A stretch of 64,000 nucleotides of DNA from JANQRA01 sp035762545 (GCA_035762545.1 DASTOM010000044.1:139864-203863), one strand, 5' to 3'; numbered from the stretch's first letter, positions 1-8,564 are shown. Numbers and translations: made by a program. The notes: generated by a model from the letters alone, not told the origin.

Positions 1-2
1 TC

Positions 3-404
3 ACCGGCTCGGGTACCGAGGGCGACCCGTGGATCCTCTACACCCCTTCATTGGGATCTCAGATCCAGATGCACAGGGACGAGGACCACGATCCACCGAT
101 CCTGGTCTGCACGGTCGGCAAGACCGTGCTCCACTACGACCTGCGCATCATCGATGACCTCCACCAGATGCTCATCGAGAGGGGTGACTGGGTCGAGTTG
201 GGGAACGCCGACGAACAGAAGCCGGCCAAGGAAGGGACGGTCGAGGCCTGGGCCCGATCGGCGGACAACCCGATCGGTGGCTGGTACGGGTTGAAGAAGG
301 GGCTGCGAGGCAGGGTCGGCAACTACGTCCCGCCGGTGCTCGAAGCACTCGGGCTGGCCGAAGTCGAGCACAACGCACGGGGCAACCGGATGCGAGCCAT
401 CTGA
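3..404 (+). CDS. Conserved protein, 5'-truncated by the window edge
   Basis: The reading frame is open from base 3 to a TGA at 402-404, so the N-terminus lies outside the window. The visible 133 residues begin TGSGTEGDPWIL and end NRMRAI. They contain a VCTVGKT stretch and a GGWYGLKKGLRGR stretch, which suggests a compact, soluble conserved domain. There is no signal peptide or membrane segment. I recall this type of protein from actinobacteria next to YdeI/OmdA-like genes, as here, but its function is unknown to me. A TTG at 51 is only an internal alternative start; coding clearly extends upstream of it. Confidence 0.7.
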   Translation, partial: TGSGTEGDPWILYTPSLGSQIQMHRDEDHDPPILVCTVGKTVLHYDLRIIDDLHQMLIERGDWVELGNADEQKPAKEGTVEAWARSADNPIGGWYGLKKGLRGRVGNYVPPVLEALGLAEVEHNARGNRMRAI

Positions 405-423
405 ACCCACCTATCGTCGGGAC

Positions 424-1014
424 ATGCCCGCCGAGCTGCCCGAACTCCTGGTTCCTGACAGCGCCGCCCTTCGTGACTGGATGGTCGAGAACCATCGGAC
501 CTCTCCAGGGGTCCGTCTCGTGCTAACGAAGAAGGGAGGCACTATCACCACTCTCACCATTGACGACGCAGTCGACGAGGGCCTTTGCTTCGGTTGGATC
601 GACAGTCAGGCGGGACGACGCGACGACGAGAGTTGGACCGTTCGCTTCACCCCCCGTCGCAAGAAGAGCGTGTGGTCCAAGAAGAACGTCGAGCGGGTGG
701 AACGACTCGAGGCCGAGGGCCGCATGACCGAAGCTGGGCGGGCGGAGGTCGAGGCCGCCCGGGCCGATGGGCGATGGGAGGCGGCCTATGATGGACCGGC
801 CAACGCCACGGTCCCCGATGACCTGGCAGAGGCCATCGCCACCGATCCCGAAGCACAGGCGATGTTCGGGGTCCTCACCTCACAGAACCGTTTTGCGATG
901 ATCGGCCGACTCGCATCGATCAAGCGACAGGAGACACGGGAGCGTGTCATCTCCGAGTACGTGGAGATGCTCGCCCGTCACGAGACTCCCTACCCGCAGA
1001 AACGAAAGCCGTAA
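424..1014 (+). CDS. YdeI/OmdA (OmpD-associated) family protein
   Basis: A 196-residue soluble protein. The sequence LTKKGG, then the segment ending CFGWIDSQAGRRDD, then FTPRRKKSVWSKKN is the hallmark of the YdeI/OmpD-associated family, sometimes called bacteriocin-protection proteins. The C-terminal half (PDDLAEAIATDPEA, then a stretch around FAMIGRLASIKRQET) matches the usual helical tail. Length is typical. Its biochemical activity is not established; links to peptide or osmotic stress come from enterobacterial homologues and may not apply. It follows the truncated gene by 19 bp on the same strand, so the two may be co-transcribed. Confidence 0.85.
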   Translation: MPAELPELLVPDSAALRDWMVENHRTSPGVRLVLTKKGGTITTLTIDDAVDEGLCFGWIDSQAGRRDDESWTVRFTPRRKKSVWSKKNVERVERLEAEGRMTEAGRAEVEAARADGRWEAAYDGPANATVPDDLAEAIATDPEAQAMFGVLTSQNRFAMIGRLASIKRQETRERVISEYVEMLARHETPYPQKRKP

Positions 1015-1060
1015 CCCGGCGTGTTCAGGTGGCGGCGAGCGTCTCGAACCTAGCCCGTCG

Positions 1061-1111
1061 TAGATGAGCGGATATGTCCCATATATGGGCTGAGGTACCC
1101 CGGGTTCGCGG
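1061..1111. repeat. REP-like intergenic repeat, family A copy 1
   Basis: It lies in the 99-bp gap between two convergent genes. It has an AGATGAGCGGATATG block, the perfect 12-bp palindrome CCCATATATGGG at 1078-1089, and a CCCCGGGTT block. Near-identical units occur at 8508-8554 (reverse), 51863-51908 (reverse) and 51932-51984. Spurious reading frames through these copies repeat the peptide SAHIW, which is a sign of a repeated DNA unit and not of coding. Confidence 0.8.
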
Positions 1112-1113
1112 TC

Positions 1114-1491
1114 TCAGGCCATCTCGGCGACCCCGATGGCGGCGACCACCAGGACCAGGACCGCGATGAAGCCCCACCGGACTCGCTTGTTGGCCTCCAC
1201 CGGGTCGAGGCGGCGAGCCATGGTCACCACGGCGTGCACGGCGCCCACCGCGGCCAGACCGAAGATCGGATGGACCCAACCTTGCACGAACCCGAGACTC
1301 CAGCCGGAGTCGAACAGCCAGAGGACGATGCCCAAAGCCACCTGGATGTCGATGGCGACGGCGCTGATCCGATAGACCTTCTCCGAGGTCGAGGTCATCT
1401 CCTTCTGGAAGGAGAATCCGATCGAGAGGATCACGGCGGCCAGGGCCACGTACTGCCAGATCTGATGGGCGTCGAAGAAGAACTCGGTCAT
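1114..1491 (-). CDS. Four-helix integral membrane protein, unknown function
   Basis: A 125-residue protein with about four hydrophobic segments (roughly residues 12-28, 42-62, 70-92 and 104-123), separated by short polar loops such as QKEMTSTSEKVYR and MARRLDPVEANKRVRW. A conserved-looking His in GWVHPIFGL and another in AVHAVVTM sit within membrane segments, which recalls small haem or quinone-associated membrane proteins, but no family can be named. It is transcribed alone, with the NCS2 permease upstream on the same strand and a strong hairpin between them. Confidence 0.75.
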   Translation of the reverse strand: MTEFFFDAHQIWQYVALAAVILSIGFSFQKEMTSTSEKVYRISAVAIDIQVALGIVLWLFDSGWSLGFVQGWVHPIFGLAAVGAVHAVVTMARRLDPVEANKRVRWGFIAVLVLVVAAIGVAEMA

Positions 1492-1556
1492 ACGGCCACG
1501 CTATCCGACACGGTGTCGGAATCCGGAATCAGCCCGGAGCGGAGCGACCTGGACGC

Positions 1557-1590
1557 GGGAGAGGGAGGGACCAGCGGCCCTCCCTCTCCC
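1557..1590 (-). terminator. Hairpin terminator downstream of the NCS2 permease
   Basis: A perfect 13-bp stem (GGGAGAGGGAGGG at 1557... to 1569 pairing with 1578-1590) closes an 8-nt loop. It lies about 17 nt past the permease stop. There is no long U-tract, which is common for terminators of high-GC actinobacteria. Confidence 0.65.
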
Positions 1591-1606
1591 TCTCCTCCGC
1601 CTGCCT

Positions 1607-2983
1607 CTAAGCGATAACGCCGCGCAGGACCGCCTGTCCGAAGTAGACGAGGAAGGCGATCGCCACCACCCACATCAGGGGATGCAGATCGCCCGCTTTG
1701 CCCTTGACCACCTTGATGAACGCATACATCACGAACCCGGCACCGATGCCGACGGTGATGCTGAATGTCAGGGGCATCAGGACTATGGCGAGAAGGGCCG
1801 GGAAGCCCTCCTCGAGGTCATCGAAGTCGATGCCCTTGATCAGACCTGCCATGAGAAAGCCGACCAGGATCAGCGTCGGGGCCGTTGCCTGTCCTGGGAT
1901 GATCAGCGCCAGCGGTGACAAGAAGATCGCGATCAGGAACAGGATCCCGACCACCACCGCGGTCAGCCCCGTCCTTCCACCTTCAGCCACGCCGGCTGAG
2001 CTCTCGATGTAGCTGGTGTTGGAGCTGACCCCGGCTGCGCCACCGGCGGCAGCGCCGATCGAGTCGACGAACAGCAGCTTGCCGATGTCCTCGATCTTGC
2101 CGTCCTCGTCGGTCAACCCGGCCTGTTCGGTGATCGCGGTCGCGGTGCCCATGGTGTCGAAGAAGTCGGTGAGCATGAAGCTGAAGATCGTCAGGAGGGC
2201 CGCCACGACCCCGAGTTGATCGAAGACGTTCCCGAGGTCGAATGCGCCGAGCGTGTCGAAACTCGGTGTCACCGAGAAGTCCTCCGGCACAACGGCAACC
2301 TCCCAGAGCAACGCGACGACCGTGGTCGCCAGGATGCTGATGATCAGGGCGCCGGGGACCTTCCGGGCGTACAAGATCACAGTGATCGCCAGACCTATGA
2401 GTGTGACCCAGGCCCCAGCCGTGTTCGGGAAGATGAACTCGACCGGAACTGCACCGCCTTCGGGGATGCCGATGAGACCGCCGTTCACGAACCCGATGAA
2501 GAGGATGAACAGCCCGATCCCGACACCGATAGCCCGTTTCAGAGCCAAGGGGACCGCGTGCATGATCGCCTCACGCAGGCCCACCAGCACCAGGGCGGCG
2601 ACGATAAGACCCTCGAGCACGATGACACCCATCGCGCCCTCGGGAGTCAGACCATCGGCAAAGACCAGGCCGAACGCGACGGCGGCATTGATGCCCAAAC
2701 CGGCGGCCATGGCCAGCGGGACGTTGGCCACCACCCCCATGAGGATGGTGAGCAACCCGGCGACGAGGGCCGTGCCCGCGGCGACGGCGCCACGGTCGAA
2801 CCCGATCTCACCAATGATGTTGGGGTTGACGAAGATGATGTAGGCCATCACCAGGAAGGTGGTGAAGCCAGCCCGTATCTCGGTGCCGACGGAAGTGCCA
2901 CGCTCGGTCAGCTTGAAGTATCGGTCGAGACCTGAGCCGCCTCCTGTCGGGGGTGCCGGGGCCCGTTCCTGCGTGTCTGTCAT
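1607..2983 (-). CDS. NCS2-family purine-type permease (AzgA/GhxP-like)
   Basis: A 458-residue polytopic membrane protein. It starts with a short cytoplasmic tail and then LDRYFKLTERGTSVGTEIRAG, characteristic of the AzgA/PbuG branch of nucleobase:cation symporters. FLVMAYIIFVNP, AAGLGINAAVAFG and a loop with DFFDTMGTATAITEQAG (the nucleobase/cation site of this branch) support adenine, guanine or hypoxanthine uptake. SSNTSYIESSAGVAEGGRTG further on is equally typical. About 12-14 membrane segments are visible. Purine specificity is inferred from the branch. A purine nucleoside phosphorylase is encoded about 1.2 kb away on the same strand, consistent with purine salvage. Confidence 0.9.
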   Translation of the reverse strand: MTDTQERAPAPPTGGGSGLDRYFKLTERGTSVGTEIRAGFTTFLVMAYIIFVNPNIIGEIGFDRGAVAAGTALVAGLLTILMGVVANVPLAMAAGLGINAAVAFGLVFADGLTPEGAMGVIVLEGLIVAALVLVGLREAIMHAVPLALKRAIGVGIGLFILFIGFVNGGLIGIPEGGAVPVEFIFPNTAGAWVTLIGLAITVILYARKVPGALIISILATTVVALLWEVAVVPEDFSVTPSFDTLGAFDLGNVFDQLGVVAALLTIFSFMLTDFFDTMGTATAITEQAGLTDEDGKIEDIGKLLFVDSIGAAAGGAAGVSSNTSYIESSAGVAEGGRTGLTAVVVGILFLIAIFLSPLALIIPGQATAPTLILVGFLMAGLIKGIDFDDLEEGFPALLAIVLMPLTFSITVGIGAGFVMYAFIKVVKGKAGDLHPLMWVVAIAFLVYFGQAVLRGVIA

Positions 2984-3061
2984 TCGCTCCTCCCAGGATG
3001 CTCGGGGACTCTCGGAAATTAGACCTGATACGACCTGGCGCGTCGGCCGGATCGGGGGTTT

Positions 3062-3370
3062 TCAGAGCAAGGCGCGTAGACCCCAATAGACGGCCATGCC
3101 AACGACGAGAGTGAGGATGTGATTGCGCGTCTTGTAGGTGACGAATGCGCCGACGGCCAGGGCCGAGACCTCCGGGATTCCCACGCCAACCGATCCGTCG
3201 CTGTCGATGAGGAGTGCGATCACCAGAGCTCCCAGCACCGCGGGTGCGACGAACTGCAGCATCACCAGGACGGTGTCCGGGATCTTGCGTTTGGCCAGGG
3301 CGAGGATGAACACGGCTCGGCTCACATAGGTCCCGATTCCGACGATCACAGTGGCGATGAAAGCGGTCAC
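3062..3370 (-). CDS. azlD: AzlD family small subunit of branched-chain amino acid exporter
   Basis: A 102-residue, four-segment membrane protein with the AzlD features: an early GIGTYVSRAVFILAL helix, LQFVAPAVLGALV, then AVGAFVTYKTRNHIL and a short C-terminal helix. The chosen start is GTG at 3370, overlapping the TGA of azlC by 4 bp (GTGA), which indicates translational coupling. Longer frames upstream are shadows of azlC. AzlC and AzlD together form an exporter for branched-chain amino acids or analogues; the substrate here is inferred. Confidence 0.88.
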   Translation of the reverse strand: MTAFIATVIVGIGTYVSRAVFILALAKRKIPDTVLVMLQFVAPAVLGALVIALLIDSDGSVGVGIPEVSALAVGAFVTYKTRNHILTLVVGMAVYWGLRALL

Positions 3371-4056
3371 CTTCGGACCCTCTCGATCACGGTGCCCGCG
3401 ATCACACCGGCAAGGGCACCGACGAGGAGCCCGCTCCTGTTGGGAAGTCCGGCGAACAGAAAGGTCACCCCGGCTCCAACTGCTGCTGCCACGACCTTCG
3501 AGGACTTGTCGATACCGAGGACGATCAATCCGACGAAGAGGAGGGGCACGGCGAACTCGAGGTTCCACTCCTCGGGGACGATGGGGCCGATTGCAATGCC
3601 GAGGGCGGTCGTTATCTGCCACAGAGTCCAGAATGTGAAGCCGGCGCCCAGGTAGTAGTTGCGAAAGGTCTCCGGATCGGACCCGTCTGACTCGATCGTT
3701 GCCAGGGCGAACATCTGGTCGATCAACGTGTACGGGCCCAGCCAGCGAAACCACGTCGGCTGGTGCTGAAAAGCCGGAGCCATCGCCGCCGAGTACATGA
3801 GATGGCGGGCATTGACCACGAGGGCGGCGACGATGGCTGCAACGACACCCGCCCCGGTGCCGAGCAACGAGATGAGCGTGAGTTGGGCGGCGCCGCCAAA
3901 GATCAGCCAAGACCCCGACCACCCGGCAAAGACGTTGATGCCCGACTCCGAGATCGCCAGACCGATGACCAGGGCGAATGGCACCGCTGGCACATAGAGC
4001 GGAAGGGCGTCTGTTATCCCTCGACGTACGGCGACACGGTCCACCGACATGGACAT
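3367..4056 (-). CDS. azlC: AzlC family large subunit of branched-chain amino acid exporter
   Basis: A 229-residue protein whose N-terminus (RRGITDALPLYVPAVPFALVIG) and mid-region NARHLMYSAAMAP are diagnostic for AzlC. The TLIDQMFALA stretch after it is also conserved in the family. Seven or eight membrane helices are visible. The start is ATG at 4056; the methionine at residue 3 (ATG at 4050) is an alternative. It forms a two-gene operon with azlD, with a 4-bp overlap. Confidence 0.9.
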   Translation of the reverse strand: MSMSVDRVAVRRGITDALPLYVPAVPFALVIGLAISESGINVFAGWSGSWLIFGGAAQLTLISLLGTGAGVVAAIVAALVVNARHLMYSAAMAPAFQHQPTWFRWLGPYTLIDQMFALATIESDGSDPETFRNYYLGAGFTFWTLWQITTALGIAIGPIVPEEWNLEFAVPLLFVGLIVLGIDKSSKVVAAAVGAGVTFLFAGLPNRSGLLVGALAGVIAGTVIERVRR

Positions 4057-4111
4057 GCCACATTAGCGTAATGAGCGTCAGGGTGAACACCCATTACGAG
4101 TTCGCGGGGAG

Positions 4112-4834
4112 TCAGCCGATATCCAGCTTGATCGCCTCCAGGGCGATCTCGACCATCTCGTCGAAGGTGGTCTGCCGCTCCTCGGACGTTGTCCACTCTC
4201 CGGTCTTGATGTGGTCGGAGACGGTGCAGATGGTCAGCGCCCGACCTCCATGCTCGGCGGCAACGCCGTAGAGACCGGCCGCCTCCATCTCCACCGCGAG
4301 GACACCCATCGCCTCCATTCGGGTGAAGGCGTCGGGGTCCGGGTTGTAGAAGAGATCCGCCGAATGGACGTTGCCGACCTTGACGGCGATTCCCTTGGCC
4401 GCCGCCGCCTGCTCGGCGGCCTTGAGCAGCCAGTAATCGGCGACGGCAGCGAAGTCGAGTCCCCCATACCTCACCCTGTTGACGCCTGAGTCTGTGCACG
4501 CCCCGATGGCGAGGATCACGTCCCGGATGTCGACCTTGTCGGTCACGCCACCGCAGGAGCCCACCCGAATCAGGCGCTCCACGCCGTACTCGTTGATCAA
4601 CTCGGTGGTGTAGATCGAGGCTGACGGGATCCCCATCCCGGTACCCATCACCGAGACCGGGATTCCGTCGTACGAGCCGGTATAACCGAGCATGTTGCGG
4701 ACCTCATTCACCTGCACCACATCGTCGAGGAAGTTGTCAGCGATGTGCTTGGCGCGGAGTGGATCGCCCGGGAGGAGGATGGATTGAGCGAAGCCGTCTG
4801 CAGCAGCGGAGATGTGTGGAGTTGGGGTGGGCAT
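4112..4834 (-). CDS. deoD: Purine nucleoside phosphorylase, DeoD type
   Basis: A 240-residue cytosolic enzyme cleaving purine (2'-deoxy)nucleosides with phosphate. The sequence follows the hexameric DeoD type throughout: PGDPLRAK near residue 22, the phosphate/ribose region MGTGMGIPSASIY, IRVGSCGG, the ribose-binding EMEAAGLYG around residue 180, and the base-binding TVSDHI. Length matches the family. The gene stands upstream of azlCD on the same strand and diverges from the thioesterase gene 36 bp away. It fits with the nearby purine-type permease in nucleoside salvage. Confidence 0.95.
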   Translation of the reverse strand: MPTPTPHISAAADGFAQSILLPGDPLRAKHIADNFLDDVVQVNEVRNMLGYTGSYDGIPVSVMGTGMGIPSASIYTTELINEYGVERLIRVGSCGGVTDKVDIRDVILAIGACTDSGVNRVRYGGLDFAAVADYWLLKAAEQAAAAKGIAVKVGNVHSADLFYNPDPDAFTRMEAMGVLAVEMEAAGLYGVAAEHGGRALTICTVSDHIKTGEWTTSEERQTTFDEMVEIALEAIKLDIG

Positions 4835-4870
4835 CGGCCTATCTAATCACACGGGTAGCGTGACACGCCC

Positions 4871-5299
4871 ATGTCGAGGCCCTTCGAAGACATCGCTTCG
4901 GCCCTCCGTCAGGCCAGCGAGCACACCTTTCCCGGATTCGTCGGTCTCGAGCTGATCAGTCTCGGCGAAGGGTCAGCCGTGATGAAGTGTGAGATCCAGC
5001 CGCACCACATGGCGCCCAACGGATTCCTCCATGCTGGAACGGTCATCACGCTGGCTGACACGGCCGCCGGGTACGGGTGCGTGGCCAACTGGCCGGAGGG
5101 CGCCACAGGGTTCACCACCATCGAGCTCAAGTCGAACTTCACCGGGACGCTACGGGAGGGGACGATGCTGGCCGAAGCGGTGCTGATCCACGGTGGGCGA
5201 ACCACCCAAGTCTGGGACGTGGAAGTCAGCGACGAGTCGACGGCGAGGAAACTGGCCTACTTCCGGGCCACCCAAATGATCCTCTACCCACGCAGCTGA
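4871..5299 (+). CDS. Hotdog-fold thioesterase, PaaI family
   Basis: A 142-residue single-domain hotdog protein. HHMAPNGFLHAGTVITLADTAAGYG is the PaaI/YbgC-like active-site segment, with HAG at the start of the long central helix, and TTIELKSNFTGTLREG is the typical next strand pair. Enzymes of this type hydrolyse acyl-CoA or hydroxyphenylacetyl-CoA thioesters in the cytosol; the substrate is not predictable here. A hairpin terminator follows directly. A second, diverged member lies at 14426-14833. Confidence 0.87.
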   Translation: MSRPFEDIASALRQASEHTFPGFVGLELISLGEGSAVMKCEIQPHHMAPNGFLHAGTVITLADTAAGYGCVANWPEGATGFTTIELKSNFTGTLREGTMLAEAVLIHGGRTTQVWDVEVSDESTARKLAYFRATQMILYPRS

Positions 5300-5308
5300 T
5301 CGAACCCT

Positions 5309-5343
5309 GGGTTCCGGGCGTCGATAGGCGACGCTGGGAACCC
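5309..5343 (+). terminator. Hairpin terminator after the thioesterase gene
   Basis: GGGTTCC (5309-5315) pairs with GGAACCC (5337-5343), and inside it GCGTCG (5318-5323) pairs with CGACGC (5329-5334) across a small internal loop. It begins 9 nt after the stop codon and ends 31 nt before the nitroreductase start. There is no U-tract. Confidence 0.6.
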
Positions 5344-5374
5344 GGGCTGGATTCGCGGCCGTAGGCTCGGAGGT

Positions 5375-5869
5375 ATGAACGACACGTACGACTTCATCAT
5401 CGGGCTACGGGCCATCCGTGAGTACCTCGACGAGCCACTCAGCAACGAGGACCTGGGAGCGATCCTGGAGGCGGGAAGGTGGACCGGCAGCTCCAAGAAC
5501 CGCCAGAACTGGTCGTTCATCGCGGTCACGGACAGAGATCGACTCCAGGGACTCGCCGAGCACGGCGACTTCACCCAGCCGATCCGGGACTCCGCAGCGA
5601 CCATCGTCCTGGTCCAGGAGCCGGAGGGCTACGAGTTCGACATCGGCCGGGCTGCGCACAACATGATGCTCGCCGCCAAGGCGATCGGGGTCGCCTCGTG
5701 CCCGATCACGCTCCACCGGGATCGCGACGCCGCCGCCTACCTCGGCGTGCCGGACGACTCGGTCTCGCGGTACGCCATAGCCCTTGGCTACCCCGCCCCT
5801 GACGCCCAGCCTCGCAACTTCGGCGGCCGCAAGAAGGCGTCGGAGGTGGTCAAGGTAGATCTGGCCTGA
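5375..5869 (+). CDS. Nitroreductase-family FMN oxidoreductase
   Basis: A 164-residue protein of the nitroreductase fold. The N-terminus LRAIREYLDEPLSNEDLGAIL is the standard first FMN-binding segment (the R-x-I/V-R-x-F/Y pattern). It continues with GRWTGSSKNRQNW, which contacts the flavin phosphate, a central NMMLAAKAIGVAS helix and a C-terminal ALGYPA. Members reduce nitroaromatics, quinones or enals with NAD(P)H as dimers; the physiological substrate is unknown. The start ATG at 5375 is preceded by an AGG-rich site (CGGAGG). It is slightly shorter than average for the family. Confidence 0.88.
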   Translation: MNDTYDFIIGLRAIREYLDEPLSNEDLGAILEAGRWTGSSKNRQNWSFIAVTDRDRLQGLAEHGDFTQPIRDSAATIVLVQEPEGYEFDIGRAAHNMMLAAKAIGVASCPITLHRDRDAAAYLGVPDDSVSRYAIALGYPAPDAQPRNFGGRKKASEVVKVDLA

Positions 5870-5948
5870 TCACTGGCCCGTTCGAGCCGATCCATCCGAT
5901 CGGGTCGATGCGGAACTGTCACGGTGAACCGTTACCGTCAAGCGACTG

Positions 5949-6875
5949 ATGACTGAGTCCCTCGTCACCGCCCGTGGTCTCACCAAGAGGTTCGGTGACT
6001 TCACCGCAGTAGACGCAATCGACTTCGACATACCCAAGGGAAAAGCGTTCGGATTCCTCGGACCGAACGGTGCCGGGAAGACCTCGACCATGAAGATGAT
6101 CACCACCGTGTCACCGATCACCGAGGGGAAGATGACCGTCTTCGGGATCGATCCGATGGTGGACGGTCGTTCGATCCGGAAGCGGCTCGGGGTCGTTCCC
6201 CAGGAGGACAACCTCGACCTCGAGCTGACCGTCGCGGAGAACCTGTACATCTACGGGCGCTACCACGACATGAAGAAGTCGGAGATCAACCCCCGGATCG
6301 ACGATCTCCTGGAGTTCGCTCAGCTGTCCGATCGTCGCAACTCTCAGGTGGAACCGCTCTCCGGTGGGATGAAACGACGTCTCACCATCGCCAGGGCTCT
6401 GATAAACGATCCCGACCTGATCATCCTCGACGAGCCGACCACAGGACTCGATCCCCAGGCCCGTCACCTGCTGTGGGATCGTCTATACCGGCTGAAACAG
6501 GGCGGCGCCACCCTCATCATCACCACCCATTACATGGACGAGGCCGAGCAGCTCTGCGACCGCCTGGTGGTGATGGACCAGGGCAAGATCGTGGCCGAAG
6601 GCTCTCCACGTGATCTGATACAGCAGTACGCCCCGCGCGAGGTGGTCGAGCTCAGGTTCCACGACGGCCAGAAGGACGACGCCGTCCTCAAGTTGGACGG
6701 TCTCTCACATCGCTCCGAGATCCTCGCCGACCGCGTCCTGCTCTATACCGACGACGCCGACGCCACCCAGGACGGGCTGCACCAGCGTGGGATCAACCCC
6801 GAGCAAGTCCTGGTCCGCCGATCCACTCTCGAAGATGTCTTCCTCCGGCTGACCGGTCGGGGTCTGGTCGACTGA
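5949..6875 (+). CDS. ABC-2 type exporter ATPase (DrrA/NodI/CcmA-like)
   Basis: A 308-residue nucleotide-binding subunit. Walker A is GPNGAGKT at residues 38-45, the signature is LSGGMKRR around 137, Walker B is LIILDEPT, and a switch His lies in TTHYMDEAEQLCDR. The extra C-terminal region (about residues 220-308) is the domain found in DrrA-type ATPases. It is the first gene of a tight three-gene operon: its TGA overlaps the ATG of the first permease. The likely role is export of a lipid, polysaccharide or drug-like compound; the cargo is not indicated. Confidence 0.92.
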   Translation: MTESLVTARGLTKRFGDFTAVDAIDFDIPKGKAFGFLGPNGAGKTSTMKMITTVSPITEGKMTVFGIDPMVDGRSIRKRLGVVPQEDNLDLELTVAENLYIYGRYHDMKKSEINPRIDDLLEFAQLSDRRNSQVEPLSGGMKRRLTIARALINDPDLIILDEPTTGLDPQARHLLWDRLYRLKQGGATLIITTHYMDEAEQLCDRLVVMDQGKIVAEGSPRDLIQQYAPREVVELRFHDGQKDDAVLKLDGLSHRSEILADRVLLYTDDADATQDGLHQRGINPEQVLVRRSTLEDVFLRLTGRGLVD

Positions 6876-7663
6876 TGACCACCCTCTCGAGGTCGCTCCG
6901 GTACGCCGAGTCGGAGGTCATCGCCTATCGACGCACGTGGCGGGGAACGGTGATCACCTCATTCGTCAACCCGGTGTTCTTCCTCGCCGCGATGGGTGCC
7001 GGACTTGGAACCATGGTCGATGGAGGCACCGGTTGGAACTTCAGCGTCCCCTTCATCACCTTCGTCGCCAGTGGACTGATTGCGGCCAACGGGATGCAGA
7101 ACGGAGCCGGCGACGGGTCATTTCCGGTGATGGCCGGGGTCATCTGGCGGAAGAACTTCTTCGGGACGATCACGACTCCACTGGGACCGACCGACATCAT
7201 CTGGGGACGTCTGATCTGGGGTATCGGGCGTCTCTTCTTCACACTTCTCGTCTTCGCCGTCATCTCCTACTTCTTCGGAGCCCTGGAATTGGGCCCCGCC
7301 ACCCTCGCCGTCTTCCCCGGGGTCCTCACCGGAGTCGCCTTCACCGCTGTGATCACTGCCTGGACCCTCACCCAGACAGACGGAAGGAGCCTATCCACTC
7401 TGTTCCGCTTCGCCATCGTCCCCCTGTTCCTCTTCTCAGGAACCTTCTTCCCTATCAGCGGCCTCCCCGATTGGCTCCAGCCTGTTGCGTACGTCACTCC
7501 GCTCTTTCACGGCGTCGAGCTGACCCGGAAGGTGGCGTTGCCTGGAGCGACTGACGTCGTCACCTCGATACCCGTATGGATCCACATCGTCTATCTGGGG
7601 GCGATGACAGCGATCGGGATCTATCTATCGATCCGGTTGCTCGACAAGAGGATCCGGCCATGA
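6875..7663 (+). CDS. ABC-2 type transporter permease
   Basis: A 262-residue integral membrane subunit with six predicted helices. The family hallmarks are the N-terminal SEVIAYRRTWRG coupling region, a GLIAANGMQNGAG segment after the second helix, and FLFSGTFFPISGLPDWLQP before the last helices, as in NodJ/DrrB. The ATG overlaps the upstream ATPase stop by 1 bp, and the gene ends in ATGA with the next permease. The two non-identical permeases probably form a heterodimeric channel with the ATPase. Confidence 0.9.
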   Translation: MTTLSRSLRYAESEVIAYRRTWRGTVITSFVNPVFFLAAMGAGLGTMVDGGTGWNFSVPFITFVASGLIAANGMQNGAGDGSFPVMAGVIWRKNFFGTITTPLGPTDIIWGRLIWGIGRLFFTLLVFAVISYFFGALELGPATLAVFPGVLTGVAFTAVITAWTLTQTDGRSLSTLFRFAIVPLFLFSGTFFPISGLPDWLQPVAYVTPLFHGVELTRKVALPGATDVVTSIPVWIHIVYLGAMTAIGIYLSIRLLDKRIRP

Positions 7664-8469
7664 GCGCGCAGGCACCCAGTCGGATCACGCCGATCGGGAA
7701 GGTCACCCCCTTCCGGGCCCAGCGAATCTGGGAGAAGAACTTCATCGCCTACCGCCGCCTGTGGAAGGTGGTGTTCAGCGGGTTCTTCGAACCGGTCTTC
7801 TATCTGTTCGCCATCGGCATCGGGGTGGGCGCTCTGGTCGGAGATGTGGCCTTGCCCGACGGCACCGCCGTACCCTACGCCGCTTTCGTGGCCCCGGCGA
7901 TGATGGCGGCATCGGCCATGAACGGCGCAGTGATCGAGACCACCTTCAACATCTTCTTCAAGCTGCAGTTCGACAAGGTCTACGAAGGGGTTCTGACCAC
8001 CCCCATGCAACCGATGGACATCGCCATCGGCGAGATCGGATGGGCACTGCTGCGAGGTCTTCTCTATTCGACGGTGTTCATCGTCGTCATGTTCTTCATG
8101 GGGATGACCGAATCGTGGATGGCGATATTCGCCATTCCCGCCGCGACCCTCGTCGGGTTTGCCTTCGGGGCGGCCGGGCTGGCGGCGAGCACCTGGATGA
8201 AGTCGTGGCAGGACTTCGACCTGGTCACGCTGGTGACGATGCCTCTGTTCCTGTTCTCGGGGACCTTCTTCCCCATCGACGTCTACCCACCGGTCCTCCA
8301 GTGGGTGGTCAAGCTGTCACCGCTCTATCACGGCAACGAGCTCCTCAGGGGGTTCACCCTCGGCATCGTCGACTGGTCCATGCTCGGCCACGCCGCCTTC
8401 CTCCTGGGGATGGGTCTCGTCGGCGCCGCCATCGCCGCCCGCCGTCTCGACGGCATGCTCCGCAAGTAG
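7660..8469 (+). CDS. ABC-2 type transporter permease
   Basis: A 269-residue membrane subunit paralogous to its upstream neighbour. It shares RIWEKNFIAYRRLWK near the N-terminus, AMMAASAMNGAVIE, and the strongly conserved PLFLFSGTFFPIDVYP block, with about six helices. The start chosen is ATG 7660, overlapping the upstream TGA (ATGA). A longer in-frame version from 7576 would run through the upstream permease and lacks family similarity. It is the last gene of the exporter operon and is followed by a family A repeat. Confidence 0.9.
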   Translation: MSAQAPSRITPIGKVTPFRAQRIWEKNFIAYRRLWKVVFSGFFEPVFYLFAIGIGVGALVGDVALPDGTAVPYAAFVAPAMMAASAMNGAVIETTFNIFFKLQFDKVYEGVLTTPMQPMDIAIGEIGWALLRGLLYSTVFIVVMFFMGMTESWMAIFAIPAATLVGFAFGAAGLAASTWMKSWQDFDLVTLVTMPLFLFSGTFFPIDVYPPVLQWVVKLSPLYHGNELLRGFTLGIVDWSMLGHAAFLLGMGLVGAAIAARRLDGMLRK

Positions 8470-8507
8470 CTTGACCCGGAGGCGTCCAATCCCGGATACG
8501 GGCTGTC

Positions 8508-8554
8508 CAACCCGGGGTTGCACAGCCCACATATGGGTCGAATCCGCTCATCTA
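8508..8554. repeat. REP-like intergenic repeat, family A copy 2 (reverse)
   Basis: The reverse complement of this segment matches the unit at 1061-1111: AGATGAGCGGAT, then CCCATATGTGGGCTG, then a CCCCGGGTT block. It fills the 95-bp gap between the ABC permease stop and the urocanase start. A short related palindrome (CCCGGATACGGG) lies just before it at about 8490-8501. Confidence 0.78.
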
Positions 8555-8564
8555 GGCTCCCCAC

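Noticed and set aside
1025..1279. Short frames encoding SAHIW-type peptides (also at 8471-8674 and 51856-52080)
   Set aside because: They are translations of the family A repeat and flanking antisense sequence, not genes.
2216..2935. A 239-codon open frame antisense to the NCS2 permease
   Set aside because: Composition is rich in Asp/His/Arg/Gln with no domain, and it is fully opposite a clear transporter gene; typical high-GC shadow frame.
2984..3061. Purine riboswitch upstream of the NCS2 permease
   Set aside because: The 78-nt gap to azlD is short and I could not find the conserved purine-aptamer core or three-way junction.
3371..4090. Long frame upstream of azlD on the minus strand
   Set aside because: It is an Arg/Gly-rich shadow of azlC; AzlD begins naturally at GTG 3370.
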